Origin: JANXVR01 sp034667405
GTDB taxonomy: Bacteria > Actinomycetota > UBA4738 > HRBIN12
Direction: 5' to 3'
Assembly (NCBI GenBank): GCA_034667405.1
Contig: JAXDJX010000018.1
Span: 280,273-344,272, forward strand
Length of the DNA stretch: 64,000 nucleotides
Every line of letters starts with the position of its first letter. Within the stretch, counting starts at the first letter, position 1. Shown piece after piece: positions 29,808 through 38,651 of the stretch. The notes under the pieces were generated by a model. The model was not told the DNA's origin, ran no database searches, and saw only the letters and a list, made by a program, of their open reading frames with translations. The position numbers were made by a program, and so were the translations under genes.

Positions 29808-29929
29808 CCCCTCTCATCCCGACTTTCACGGTCGGTCCCGGAGTTTCACCGGGTCCACCCGCCGCTGGCTGCGGTGGGGTCGCGGACTGTCACCGCCGGT
29901 GGGGAGTTACACCCCGCCCCGGAAACAGG
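29808..29929 (-). ncRNA. FMN riboswitch (RFN element)
   Basis: The minus strand contains the near-invariant RFN blocks: GGGGCGGGGTGTAACTCCCC, ACCGGCGGTGACAGTCCGCG, CCGGTGAAACTCCGGGACC and GACCGTGAAAGTCGGGATGA followed by GAG. The order and spacing match the six-helix FMN aptamer. It lies 94 bases upstream of ribD and should repress the rib operon when FMN binds. Confidence 0.95.
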
Positions 29930-29947
29930 CTTCTGGTACGTCACGCA

Positions 29948-29953
29948 AGTATA
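29948..29953 (-). promoter_or_regulatory. -10 element of the rib operon promoter
   Basis: TATACT on the minus strand, about 19 bases before the first base of the FMN aptamer, in the gap after the response regulator gene. A poor TTCCCG lies 18 bases upstream as a possible -35. Confidence 0.55.
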
Positions 29954-29989
29954 CGGGCAGGCAGGGTAGGACGGGAAGAACGGGAAGGG

Positions 29990-30919
29990 CTACGGCATGC
30001 GTCGGTCGACGGCGTAGCTGCTGCCGGCCTGCCGCTTGGCGAACTGCTTCATCTCGGTCGCGACGGCGACCGCCTCGCCGTAATGGGCGAACCCTCGCTT
30101 GGCCGTGGTGGCGATCCCGACGCTGACGCTCACGAGTGGGATGTCCTGCTCCACACCACGCCTGTCCTCCATCCGAACGAACCCGCGGTCTAGATCCTCC
30201 GCGTCGTAGAACTCGGTGCGCAGCACGTCGAACGCCTCACAGATCTTCTTCGCCACGGGCTCCGCGGCCTCCGTGCCGACCACCGCGACGAAGTCGTCGC
30301 CACCGACATGGCCCACGAACCCTTCGGCTCCGTCGAACTGCACGACGGCGTCCTGGATGATCCGCGCGGTCGCCTGGATGAGCCGGTCCCCGCGGACGAA
30401 CCCTTTCTGGTCGTTGTAGGTCTTGAAGTTGTCGAGGTCGGAATACAGCACCGCGAACGGTTGATCCTCGCGCACCTGGCGTTCGATCTCTTCCTGGATG
30501 CGGATGTTCCCCGGCAAGCCGGTGAGCGGCGAGAGGTTGCGCATCTCCTTGGCACGGCGGAGCGTTCCCTTCACGCGCGCCAGGAGTTCGATCGGGTCGA
30601 AGGGCTTGATGATGTAGTCGTCGGCACCGGATTGCAGGCCCGTTACCTTGTCCGCGGACAACGCCTTGGCGGTGAGCATGATGATGCTGGTGTTCGCGGT
30701 CTGGGGATTCTTTCGGAGCCGCTGCGCCACCTCGAACCCATCGATGCGCGGCATCATCACGTCGAGCAGCACCAGGTCGGGCCGGAGCTCAGCCGCCTTC
30801 TCCAGCGCCTCTTCTCCGTCGCCCGCAACCGCGACGTCGTAGCCGGCCGAGCGCAGATTCACCTCGACGAAGCGAGCGATATCCGGGTCGTCGTCGACGA
30901 CGAGGATCGTCTCCGGCAT
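29990..30919 (-). CDS. response regulator with GGDEF-type output domain (GGDDF variant)
   Basis: 309 residues. An N-terminal receiver (1-120) has the acidic pair D10/D11, phospho-acceptor D53 (LVLLDVMMP) and K105 (IIKPF). The output (about 130-309) is a GGDEF-type domain of the subgroup that begins SPLTGLPGN and has YSDLDNFKTYND and GFVRGD; its signature reads GGDDF (206-210) instead of GGDEF. It may make cyclic di-GMP or have lost activity. No membrane segment. The ATG overlaps the rpe stop by one base (TGATG), coupling the two genes. No sensor kinase is adjacent. Confidence 0.92.
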   Translation of the reverse strand: MPETILVVDDDPDIARFVEVNLRSAGYDVAVAGDGEEALEKAAELRPDLVLLDVMMPRIDGFEVAQRLRKNPQTANTSIIMLTAKALSADKVTGLQSGADDYIIKPFDPIELLARVKGTLRRAKEMRNLSPLTGLPGNIRIQEEIERQVREDQPFAVLYSDLDNFKTYNDQKGFVRGDRLIQATARIIQDAVVQFDGAEGFVGHVGGDDFVAVVGTEAAEPVAKKICEAFDVLRTEFYDAEDLDRGFVRMEDRRGVEQDIPLVSVSVGIATTAKRGFAHYGEAVAVATEMKQFAKRQAGSSYAVDRRMP

Positions 30920-31578
30920 CAGGCTGCTCCTTCCGCGATCATCGCAAGCTCTTTCGCCGCACCCGCCGGGTCCGGCTCTCCGAAGATACCCGATGCGGCG
31001 ATGAGGACCGAAGCGCCGGCTTCCACGGCTGTTCGGGCGTTCTCGATCTTCACGCCGCCATCGATCTCGAGTGCAACCGTCAGACCGGCCGCGTCGATCC
31101 TTCTGCGAGCCTCTTGCAATCGCGGATAGACCGACGGGTTCAGCGTCTGACCCGACCATCCCGGAGCGATGCTCATCAGCATGAGGTCGTCGATGTCCTC
31201 CAGATACGGGGCCACCGCCTCGACCGGCGTTTCGAGATTGATGGTGAGTCCGACGCCCATGCCTGCGCCGCGAGCCTTCGCGATGGCAGGACCGGGCTCG
31301 GGTACTGCCTCCAGATGGAAACTCACCATGTCCAGGCCGGCCTCACTCAGCTCGTCGAAGTACTGCATCGGCGCGTCGACCATGAGATGCCCGTGGAAGC
31401 GGACCCGCGTCAGCGGCCGCAACGCAGCCACGACGACCGTGCCCAGCGCGATAGGCGGTACGAAATGTCCATCCATGATGTCGATATGGAGTGCATCGAC
31501 GAATGGCTCGACCGCCTTTACCTGATCCCCGAGATAGGCAAGATCCGCGCCCAGGATCGAAGCTGAGAGACCTCCCAT
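30919..31578 (-). CDS. rpe: ribulose-phosphate 3-epimerase
   Basis: Pentose-phosphate enzyme interconverting ribulose 5-phosphate and xylulose 5-phosphate. 219 residues, a TIM barrel with LSASILGADLAYL, the metal/catalytic HIDIMDGHFVP (31-41), HLMVDAP, and the phosphate-binding EIDGGV and SGIFG end. ATG 31578 is used because the protein then has its usual N-terminus; TACCAT ends 6 bases before it with no Shine-Dalgarno, so it may be leaderless. Its product ribulose 5-phosphate is a riboflavin precursor, which suits the location near rib. Confidence 0.95.
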   Translation of the reverse strand: MGGLSASILGADLAYLGDQVKAVEPFVDALHIDIMDGHFVPPIALGTVVVAALRPLTRVRFHGHLMVDAPMQYFDELSEAGLDMVSFHLEAVPEPGPAIAKARGAGMGVGLTINLETPVEAVAPYLEDIDDLMLMSIAPGWSGQTLNPSVYPRLQEARRRIDAAGLTVALEIDGGVKIENARTAVEAGASVLIAASGIFGEPDPAGAAKELAMIAEGAA

Positions 31579-31584
31579 GCCCGA

Positions 31585-31590
31585 ATGGTA
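31585..31590 (-). promoter_or_regulatory. -10-like element for rpe
   Basis: TACCAT, the same hexamer as at the rRNA promoter, 6 bases before the rpe ATG and within the 37-base gap after rsmB. Confidence 0.4.
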
Positions 31591-31615
31591 CCCGGCGTCC
31601 GAAGGGGTCCGTCCC

Positions 31616-32983
31616 TCAGTCACGTTTGCGGAAGGCGGCGATGAACATGCCGTCGCCGCCGTCTCGGTGCGGCCATACGCGATGCCGGAAGGCCTCCCCG
31701 CTGGGTCCGAACGTGGGCTCCGGGATCAGGTCGGGGCGGTGGCGGACCAGGGCGTCGGCTGCAGCGTCGGTCTCGGCACGGGGGAAGGTGCACACCGCAT
31801 AGACGAGCCTGCCACCGGGCTTCAACAGATCGGAGGCAGCGGCCGCGATCCCCACCTGCCCCATCGCGAGCGCTGTCGGGTCTTCCTTCTTCCCGCGCCA
31901 CAGCAACTCCGGCCGGCGGCGTGCCGATCCCAACCCGCTGCACGGCGCATCAACGAGGACGCGGTCGAACGGGCCGCGAACCGCTCGCGCGGTCACGTCC
32001 TGCGTAACCACCGAGACGTTCTCCATCCGTAGACGCGACGCGGAACGCTTGACCAACCCCGCTCGGCGCGGGTGCATGTCGCCGGCGAAGACACGTCCGG
32101 TGGGCCCGACCAGGCAGGCGGCCATCGCCGCTTTGCCTCCGGGCCCCGCGCAGGCGTCGAGCACACGCTCCCCCACCTGTGGGTCGAGCATCCGAACGAC
32201 CAGTGCGCTCGCTTGATCCTGGACCGCGAACCACCCCTTCTCCCAACCCGGGAACTGCACGGGATCGCCACCGTCGACCAAGATGCAGTCAGGGTCGAGT
32301 GGGGCAGCCTTGGGTTCATGGCCCGCGGTCTCGAGCGCAGCCGTGAGTTCCTCGACGGAGGTGGCGCAGGTGTTCGTTCGCAGGCACAAGGGTCCGCGTT
32401 CGGCGAAGGCCACCGCAGCCTGTTCGACGTCGTCTCGCACGAGGGCCCGGAGTTCGCGCACGGCCCACGGAGCCATCCCCGAGCGTATGGCGATGTCGGC
32501 GTCGTCGGAACCTTCCGGCCAAGGCGGAGGATCGTCGGCAAGTCGACGAAGCACCGCGTTGGCGAATCCTCGCTCGCGCGGAGCGGCGAGGCTCACGGTC
32601 TCCATCACCGCCGCGTGGGGCGCCACCCGACCGAATAGCAGTTGGAAGGCGCCGAGCCTGAGCACGTCCCGGACGTTCGACGTCATACGGCTCACTGGGC
32701 GCGAGGCGCGCTGGTCGATCGCCCAATCGAGCGAACGGAGGTGTCGGACGGTCCCGTAGGCCAGGTCCGCCGCGAATGCCCGATCGCGCTGGTCAAGCGA
32801 CGATCTCGACAACGATCCGGGGATGACCAGGTTCGAGTAGCCGCCCTCGTCGACCACCCGACGAATGGCGTCGAGCGCGATGGCTCTGGCGTTCTGAGGG
32901 ATCGGCGGACGGGGCTTCTGGCGCGGGGCCGGGCCTGGGGGACGCCCGCCGGTCCGCCGCTTACGCGGGGTGGCTGATGTCAT
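31616..32983 (-). CDS. rsmB: 16S rRNA m5C967 methyltransferase RsmB
   Basis: 455 residues. A basic, Pro-rich N-terminal tail (1-28) precedes a NusB-like RNA-binding domain (30-160, ARAIALDAIRRVVDEGGYSN), then the SAM-dependent Fmu/RsmB methylase: DACAGPGGKAAMAA for SAM, DAPCSGLGSARRRPE and YAVCTFPRAE with the two catalytic Cys residues used by RNA m5C enzymes. ATG overlaps the fmt stop by 4 bases, the usual fmt-rsmB (sun) coupling. Confidence 0.95.
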   Translation of the reverse strand: MTSATPRKRRTGGRPPGPAPRQKPRPPIPQNARAIALDAIRRVVDEGGYSNLVIPGSLSRSSLDQRDRAFAADLAYGTVRHLRSLDWAIDQRASRPVSRMTSNVRDVLRLGAFQLLFGRVAPHAAVMETVSLAAPRERGFANAVLRRLADDPPPWPEGSDDADIAIRSGMAPWAVRELRALVRDDVEQAAVAFAERGPLCLRTNTCATSVEELTAALETAGHEPKAAPLDPDCILVDGGDPVQFPGWEKGWFAVQDQASALVVRMLDPQVGERVLDACAGPGGKAAMAACLVGPTGRVFAGDMHPRRAGLVKRSASRLRMENVSVVTQDVTARAVRGPFDRVLVDAPCSGLGSARRRPELLWRGKKEDPTALAMGQVGIAAAASDLLKPGGRLVYAVCTFPRAETDAAADALVRHRPDLIPEPTFGPSGEAFRHRVWPHRDGGDGMFIAAFRKRD

Positions 32984-33921
32984 CCGAGTCGTTCGCCGGG
33001 TTGGAGCCGCACGCCACGGGCCCACTCCGCACCGGTCATATGCTTGCGGCCCGAGGGGGCGACCAGGTTCAGCACGACTGACCCGGTACCTGCGGCGATG
33101 ATGGGGCCCAGTGCATCCACGGATACGACGGTACCGGGTTCGCTCGGGGCGGCCCATGGTGCCGACGTCGTTGCCTCGGCTCGAAGGATCTTCAGAGGTT
33201 CCTCCCGGTACGAGGTTCGCGCGCCCGGGTGGGGTGAGAGGGCGCGAACGCGTCCCACCACGTCATCCGGCGACTGCTCCCACGCGATCACACGGTCGGC
33301 GGGACCAAGCTTGGGCGCGAACGTGACGCCATCCTCGGATTGAGCCTCCGGTTCCCGTGCTCCGGCCACATAGGGAGGTAGGGCCTCCACGAGTAGAGCC
33401 GCGCCGATATCGGCCAGACGTGCCCCGAGCGAACCCGCATCGTCGGTCGGACGCACGTTTTCGATCACGGCAGCGAGGATCGGACCGGTGTCGAGACCCC
33501 GGTCCATCTGCATCAGGGTGACTCCCGTTCGGTCGTCGCCGGCGAGGAGCGCATGCTGGACCGGTGAGGCACCCCGCCAACGCGGCAGCAGCGAGAAATG
33601 GACGTTCACCGCGCCGATGCGTGGGATCGCCAGCACCTCCGGCGTCAGAAGCTCGCCGTAGGCGACCACGATCAGTACGTCGGGCGCCGCCGTCTCGATG
33701 GCATCGAAACCGCCTCCCCCCCGCACCCCTTCGGCCTCGAGCACATCGATCTCGAGCCGGCGTGCCGCTGACGCGACCGTTGTCGGCGTCAGCTGTGATC
33801 CCCGTCCCGCGGGCCGGGGCGGATTGGTGATGACGCCGGTCACGTCGAACGCAGGGTTGCCCACGAGCGCTTCGAGAGCCGGCACCGACCACGGATCGTT
33901 ACCCAGGAATAGCAGCCGCAT
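32980..33921 (-). CDS. fmt: methionyl-tRNA formyltransferase
   Basis: Formylates initiator Met-tRNA. 313 residues, normal length. The N-terminal formyltransferase fold has VNVHFSLLPRWRGASPVQHAL with the catalytic Asn and His, preceded by VAYGELLTPEVL; the smaller C-terminal domain follows from about 205. The ATG starts at the base after the def stop codon (TAG-ATG). def-fmt-rsmB is a standard module for N-terminal formyl-Met handling. Confidence 0.96.
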   Translation of the reverse strand: MRLLFLGNDPWSVPALEALVGNPAFDVTGVITNPPRPAGRGSQLTPTTVASAARRLEIDVLEAEGVRGGGGFDAIETAAPDVLIVVAYGELLTPEVLAIPRIGAVNVHFSLLPRWRGASPVQHALLAGDDRTGVTLMQMDRGLDTGPILAAVIENVRPTDDAGSLGARLADIGAALLVEALPPYVAGAREPEAQSEDGVTFAPKLGPADRVIAWEQSPDDVVGRVRALSPHPGARTSYREEPLKILRAEATTSAPWAAPSEPGTVVSVDALGPIIAAGTGSVVLNLVAPSGRKHMTGAEWARGVRLQPGERLG

Positions 33922-34458
33922 CTACTCCGCCTCGCCGCGGAGGAGGCCACGCTTCTTGCGCGGTTCCTCAAGCCCGAGCTCGAACCGTCGGAGGTCGGCG
34001 AGCACCGTGCGGCGACCCTGGTCGTCGAGGCGATCGATGTAGAGCGTGCCGTCGAGGTGGTCGGTCTCGTGTTGGAAGATCCGTGCCAGCAGGCCCTCGC
34101 CGGTCAGTGCGTACCACGTACCGTCCAGATCCTGGCCGCGACATACCACCTTCGCGAACCGGGGCGTGGGGTGGAAGGGGCCGGGGATGGACAGGCAGCC
34201 TTCGTCCTCGGTGAGCTGTCCTTCCTGAGCCGACAGCTCCGGATTGGCCATCACGCGAGGACCGCTCTCCCCGTCATCGAAGACGAACAACCGCATCGAC
34301 AATCCGACCTGCGCAGCGGCGAGACCCACGCCCGGGGCGTCGTACATCGTCTCGTACATGTCCTGCACGAGCTTCTTCAGTGCTTCGTCGAAGGCTGTTA
34401 CCGGTCGGGACGGCATCTTCAACACCGGATCGCCGAGGGTTCGGATGGGCATCAACAC
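33922..34458 (-). CDS. def: peptide deformylase
   Basis: Iron/zinc hydrolase removing the formyl group from nascent proteins. 178 residues. All three motifs are intact: GVGLAAAQVG (43-52), EGCLS (86-90, metal ligand C88) and QHETDHLDG (129-137, ligands H130 and H134, catalytic E131). The GTG start was chosen because CGGAGG lies 9 bases upstream; ATG two codons later is an alternative. The C-terminal RKKRGLLRG tail is basic. In the operon priA-def-fmt-rsmB. Confidence 0.96.
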   Translation of the reverse strand: MLMPIRTLGDPVLKMPSRPVTAFDEALKKLVQDMYETMYDAPGVGLAAAQVGLSMRLFVFDDGESGPRVMANPELSAQEGQLTEDEGCLSIPGPFHPTPRFAKVVCRGQDLDGTWYALTGEGLLARIFQHETDHLDGTLYIDRLDDQGRRTVLADLRRFELGLEEPRKKRGLLRGEAE

Positions 34459-34478
34459 GCGATGGATCCTCCGGGGTT

Positions 34479-36233
34479 CTAGAGATGCGGTTCTGCTTCG
34501 ACCCGCTCGACGACACCGGCGACAGCGAGCTCACGCACAGCCCGCCCGAATGCCGGCACGTGGCCGGGTTGCAGCGCGAGCAAGCATACCGTTCGCTCTC
34601 CGCGGCCTGTGACGAGGAAAGTGATGGGTTCCATGATGCTCCGCAAGCGGTCTGGGAGCTCCTCGTTCCCGGCAACCCTGAAGACCGCGGCGCCGACCGG
34701 GAAGCCCGCTTGGCGACGTCTGTCCGCCTCATCCCGATGGAATCGGTCGGGATTGCCTCTGACCATCGCTTGCACAGCCTGGTCGTTGGCGCGGGTCGCC
34801 TGCACGATCGCCCTACCCGAGGGCCGCGCCCAGCCGATCGCCTCCATCCACGTGGTGAGCGCGCGCTCACGAGCGGTAACTCCGGGGCGGCGCTCGGCGA
34901 GATCCGCATCTAAGATCGCCACCAGGTCGAGATCTGCGGGTCCGAAGTCGCGGACGTCATCCGGTCCCCCGACGATGACCTCCTCTCTAGAGGGGAGACG
35001 GGGGGTCTCCCCGTTCCGTAGACGGTGCACGGGGACCCCTGCGGCGCGTTCGGCCCACCCCTGAACGTGCTCGGCGCCACCGCGCCGGAGACCGAAGTCC
35101 TGTGCCCCACAGTTCGCGCACCTACCGGGGGCTTCGCAGACGATGCACGAGATGACGCCTTCCTCCGAACGCAGCGCGCCGCCGCACGCCGCGCATGCAG
35201 CCGGCTGGCCGCACGATCGACACACTGCGGCGATACCCGCACCCGGCATGGGCGCATAGACGAAGCCTCGCTTGATGTCGCCGAGCGCGCGGATCAACCG
35301 CGGTGCCCGCCCCTCAGGTCCCGGCTTCACCACCTCCACCTGGGGCCAGCGGCGGCCGGTCGGCGCCACCTGAACCAGATCCATTGACGCCGCCTCGGAA
35401 GACGGGCACACCGCCGACAACAGACCGACCGCGCCCGCGATGCGGGCGCGAGTCAGAGCCACATCCCGCACGTGGTAGTACGGGGCCCGATCCTCCCGAT
35501 GCGCAGGATGGGATTCCCTCGACACAGCGATGAGCCCGAGATCCGCGATCGGCGCGAACACCGCCGGGCGACTGCCGACCACGATGTCCCGCTCTCCACG
35601 CTGGATGGAGAGCCACATCCGGTAGCGGAGCCGCGGCGAGCCGCCGAGGAACATCGCCACCCGAGCGCCGAAGACTTCCGCGAGCGTAGCGGCCGTGGCG
35701 GGGATGGGTTCGGCCTCCGGCACGATGACCAAGGCTCGTCGCCCGTCAGCCACACAACGCGCAACGGCTTCGAGCATCACGGCCGCCTCATCCTCGGGAG
35801 CCGGACGGATGAGGAACGCTCCGCTCCCGCCACGTTCGATCTCCCGCGAGAGCTCGGAGCCGTGTTGATATGCAGAGAGCACCGACCTGACATCCGGGGC
35901 TCCCGTTTCAGGAGCCGGCGAGGGCGCAGCCGTCTCCTCGCCCGCGGTTCGCGGCGGCGTCATGCGGCCAAGCACCGCCGCAAGCGGGGCGACGTAGCGT
36001 TCCGCGATCCATCGCGCGAGAGCCAGTCCATCCGCGTCGAAGAACCGGACCGGTGACACCGTCTTCTTCACCGACAGCGTGCGCGTGCCGAACTCCCCGG
36101 CGGGTCCCAGGACCCAGCCCCGCGTCAGGGTGCCGTGGAACGAGACACGGACGAGCGAACCAACCCCCGCTTCGAGTTCAGGTGGCAGGAGGTAGGTGAA
36201 GGGGCGGTCCAGCGACAGGAGCGGCCTGTCCAC
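34479..36233 (-). CDS. priA: PriA-like primosomal protein N' without Walker A motif
   Basis: 584 residues from the GTG used here. The N-terminal 3'-DNA-binding domain is clear (DRPFTYLLPPELEAGVGSLVRV) and so is the zinc-binding Cys region (CRSCGQPAACAACGG ... CIVCEAPGRCANCG). Where helicase motif I should be, the sequence reads ERGGSGAFLIRPAPEDEAA, with no GxGKT, and the DEEH box is absent too. Actinobacterial PriA proteins are known to lack ATPase motifs, so this is probably a replication-restart scaffold rather than a helicase. The start is uncertain: the beta strand PVAVCVD continues upstream in frame without a canonical start before metK. Confidence 0.88.
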   Translation of the reverse strand: MDRPLLSLDRPFTYLLPPELEAGVGSLVRVSFHGTLTRGWVLGPAGEFGTRTLSVKKTVSPVRFFDADGLALARWIAERYVAPLAAVLGRMTPPRTAGEETAAPSPAPETGAPDVRSVLSAYQHGSELSREIERGGSGAFLIRPAPEDEAAVMLEAVARCVADGRRALVIVPEAEPIPATAATLAEVFGARVAMFLGGSPRLRYRMWLSIQRGERDIVVGSRPAVFAPIADLGLIAVSRESHPAHREDRAPYYHVRDVALTRARIAGAVGLLSAVCPSSEAASMDLVQVAPTGRRWPQVEVVKPGPEGRAPRLIRALGDIKRGFVYAPMPGAGIAAVCRSCGQPAACAACGGALRSEEGVISCIVCEAPGRCANCGAQDFGLRRGGAEHVQGWAERAAGVPVHRLRNGETPRLPSREEVIVGGPDDVRDFGPADLDLVAILDADLAERRPGVTARERALTTWMEAIGWARPSGRAIVQATRANDQAVQAMVRGNPDRFHRDEADRRRQAGFPVGAAVFRVAGNEELPDRLRSIMEPITFLVTGRGERTVCLLALQPGHVPAFGRAVRELAVAGVVERVEAEPHL

Positions 36234-36258
36234 ACAGACCGCGACAGGACCGGCGAGA

Positions 36259-37452
36259 TTATCCGACGGCGCGGCGGAGCTCGTCGACGCGGTCGGTCGC
36301 CTCCCAGGGGAATTCCTTACGCCCGAAGTGCCCGTAGGCGGCGGTCTCACGGTAGATGGGCCGGCGCAGGTCCAGGTCTCGGATGATGGCCGCGGGCCGG
36401 AAATCGAACACGTCCCGCAGCGCATCCTCGAGTTTCGAGGGGTCGACCTGTTCCGTGCCGAACGTCTCGACCAGGATCGAGACAGGATGCGCCGTACCGA
36501 TCGCGTAGGCGAGCTGCAACTGACACGTGTGGGCGAGGCCGGCGGCGACGATGTTCTTCGCGGCGTATCGCGCGGCGTAGGCACCCGAACGATCCACTTT
36601 CGTCGGATCCTTGCCGCTGAACGCTCCCCCGCCGTGGGGGGCGTAGCCACCGTACGTGTCGACGATGATCTTCCGTCCCGTAAGACCCGTGTCCGCTTTC
36701 GGCCCGCCGATCTCGAACCGGCCGGTGGGGTTCACCATCACCCGGACGCTCGTCGCATCGAGGTCTCCGAACTCGCGCAGCACCGGATCGATGACCTCGG
36801 CTTCGATGTCCGGGCGGAGCAGCGTGTCCACGTCCACCTCCTCGCGATGCTGAACGGAGATCAGTACGGTGTCCACGCGGGCAGGCTTGCCATCCCGGTA
36901 CTCGATGGACACCTGACTCTTCCCGTCGGGCCTCAGATACGGAACGACGCCCGCTTTGCGGACGTCCGAGAGCCTGCGGCTGAGCCGGTGCGCCATGGCG
37001 ATGGGGAGCGGCATGAGCTCTTCGGTCTCACGGCACGCGAACCCGAACATCATCCCCTGGTCCCCGGCACCGAGTGAGTCCAGATCGTCGAGCGAATGCT
37101 CAGCCCGCTCTTCGAGCGCATGATCGACGCCCACCGCGATGTCGGCGGACTGCTCCTGGATGGACGTGATGACACCACAGGTCTCACCGTCGAGTCCGAA
37201 CTTCGCGTCGGTGTAGCCGATGTCGGTGGCGGTCGTACGAACGACGGCCGGGATATCGACGTAGCCGTCGGTCAACGTGATCTCTCCGGCCACCACCACC
37301 AGACCGGTCGTGACGAGTGTCTCGCACGCTACCCGGCTCATCGGATCCACCGTGAGGAACGCATCCAAGATGGCATCCGAGATCTGATCCGCGAGCTTGT
37401 CGGGGTGGCCTTCAGTCACGGATTCCGAGGAGAACAGGTGGCCCTTGGTCAT
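36259..37452 (-). CDS. metK: S-adenosylmethionine synthetase
   Basis: Makes SAM from Met and ATP. 397 residues, full length, with FSSESVTEGHPDKLADQISDA at the N-terminus, the ATP loop GAGDQGMMFG, and the metal/phosphate loop HGGGAFSGKDPTKVDRS. The ATG follows TACACT by 9 bases with no Shine-Dalgarno, so it is likely leaderless; no SAM riboswitch is seen in the 36 bases after coaBC. It precedes priA by 25 bases. SAM from MetK feeds the TlyA, RsmB and SpoU methylases in this window. Confidence 0.97.
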   Translation of the reverse strand: MTKGHLFSSESVTEGHPDKLADQISDAILDAFLTVDPMSRVACETLVTTGLVVVAGEITLTDGYVDIPAVVRTTATDIGYTDAKFGLDGETCGVITSIQEQSADIAVGVDHALEERAEHSLDDLDSLGAGDQGMMFGFACRETEELMPLPIAMAHRLSRRLSDVRKAGVVPYLRPDGKSQVSIEYRDGKPARVDTVLISVQHREEVDVDTLLRPDIEAEVIDPVLREFGDLDATSVRVMVNPTGRFEIGGPKADTGLTGRKIIVDTYGGYAPHGGGAFSGKDPTKVDRSGAYAARYAAKNIVAAGLAHTCQLQLAYAIGTAHPVSILVETFGTEQVDPSKLEDALRDVFDFRPAAIIRDLDLRRPIYRETAAYGHFGRKEFPWEATDRVDELRRAVG

Positions 37453-37461
37453 GATGGCGCG

Positions 37462-37467
37462 AGTGTA
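37462..37467 (-). promoter_or_regulatory. -10 element of a leaderless metK promoter
   Basis: TACACT ending 9 bases before the metK ATG, in the 35-base gap after coaBC. Confidence 0.55.
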
Positions 37468-37487
37468 GCGGCCGGGACCGACGCCCG

Positions 37488-38651
37488 TCAGCGGTCCACC
37501 AAGAGCGCAACTACCCGGTCCACCACGGCCACCGCAAGTTCGTGTTTCGTCCACGAGCGAAGCGGTTCGTCCTGGCCGTCGGCGCTCAAGATCGCGGCAT
37601 CGTTCGTATCGGAGCCGAACCCGGTGCCTTCGCGTCCCACCAGGTTCGCCACCAGCATGTCCACGCCTTTGCGACGGAGCTTCTCCCGACCCGCGGCCTC
37701 TACGTCGCTCGTCTCGGCGGCGAAGCCGACGAGCACCTGTTGCGTCGCGATACGGGCGAGTTCGCTGAGGATGTCGGGGGTGGGTTCGAGGATGAGCTCG
37801 GGGATGCCCTCCTCTTTCTTGATCTTTCCTCCCTGGACGGTCTTGGGGCGAAAATCCGCTACCGCCGCGCCCATGATGACGGCATCGCAATCTGCGAACG
37901 ATCCGAGGACGGCATCGCGCATCTCCTGTGCCGTCGTGACGTTCACTGTCTGCACACCCCCCGGCGACGGGACGGTGCCGGGGCCGAGCACGAGCGTGAC
38001 ATCCGCACCTCGGGCTGCGGCCTCCGTTGCTAGGGCGACGCCCATCTTTCCGCTCGAACGGTTCCCCAGGAATCGAACGGGGTCGATCGGTTCGAACGTC
38101 GGCCCGGCGGTGATGAGGATCCGCCTGCCGGCAAGGTCGTGGGTGGCACCGAGAAGTTGGGTCGCGGCGGCGAAGATCGTCTCGGGCTCGGCCAGGCGGC
38201 CCGTGCCCTCATCGCCGTGGGCCAGGGGTCCGGCCTCGGGGCCAACGAACCGAGCGCCGCGGCTCCGAAGGATGGTGACGTTCCCCCGCGTGGCCGGGTG
38301 CTCCCACATGCCCGTGTGCATGGCGGGAGCTAACAAGACGGGACAGCGGGCCTCCAACAGTGTCGCGGTCAGAAGATCGTCAGCGAGGCCGTGAGAGAGC
38401 TTCGCGATGACGTTCGCGGTAGCGGGGGCCACGATGGCCAGGTCGGCCTCGTGCGCCATCCGAACGTGGAGGACTTCGCCCGGGCGTTCCCACAGGGATA
38501 CGTGGGCGGGGATGCCGGTGAGTCCTGAGAACGTGTCTGCACCGACGAATCTGGTCGCCGATGCGGTGAGGACGGCCTGGACGCGAGCACCGGCTGCGTG
38601 CAGGAGCCGGGCGAGGTTCACGGCCTTGTACGCCGCGATGCCGCCGGTCAC
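37488..38651 (-). CDS. coaBC: bifunctional phosphopantothenoylcysteine decarboxylase / phosphopantothenate-cysteine ligase
   Basis: Two steps of coenzyme A synthesis. 387 residues from the GTG used here. The CoaC flavoprotein domain (1-180) has TGGIAAYKAVNL, APATANVIAKLSHGLADDLL and APAMHTGMWEHP; the CoaB domain (185-387) has ITAGPTFEPIDPVRFLGNRSSGKMG and the KIKKEE lysine stretch. The usual first beta strand (RRILLGV) is readable in frame just upstream (38652-38669), but no ATG, GTG or TTG precedes it, so either translation starts at GTG 38651 and the strand is shortened, or a non-standard codon is used. It follows rpoZ by 31 bases. Confidence 0.92.
   Translation of the reverse strand: MTGGIAAYKAVNLARLLHAAGARVQAVLTASATRFVGADTFSGLTGIPAHVSLWERPGEVLHVRMAHEADLAIVAPATANVIAKLSHGLADDLLTATLLEARCPVLLAPAMHTGMWEHPATRGNVTILRSRGARFVGPEAGPLAHGDEGTGRLAEPETIFAAATQLLGATHDLAGRRILITAGPTFEPIDPVRFLGNRSSGKMGVALATEAAARGADVTLVLGPGTVPSPGGVQTVNVTTAQEMRDAVLGSFADCDAVIMGAAVADFRPKTVQGGKIKKEEGIPELILEPTPDILSELARIATQQVLVGFAAETSDVEAAGREKLRRKGVDMLVANLVGREGTGFGSDTNDAAILSADGQDEPLRSWTKHELAVAVVDRVVALLVDR

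Noticed and set aside
37096..38394. A 432-codon plus-strand frame opposite metK and coaBC
   Set aside because: Fully antisense to two conserved enzymes; no recognisable motif.
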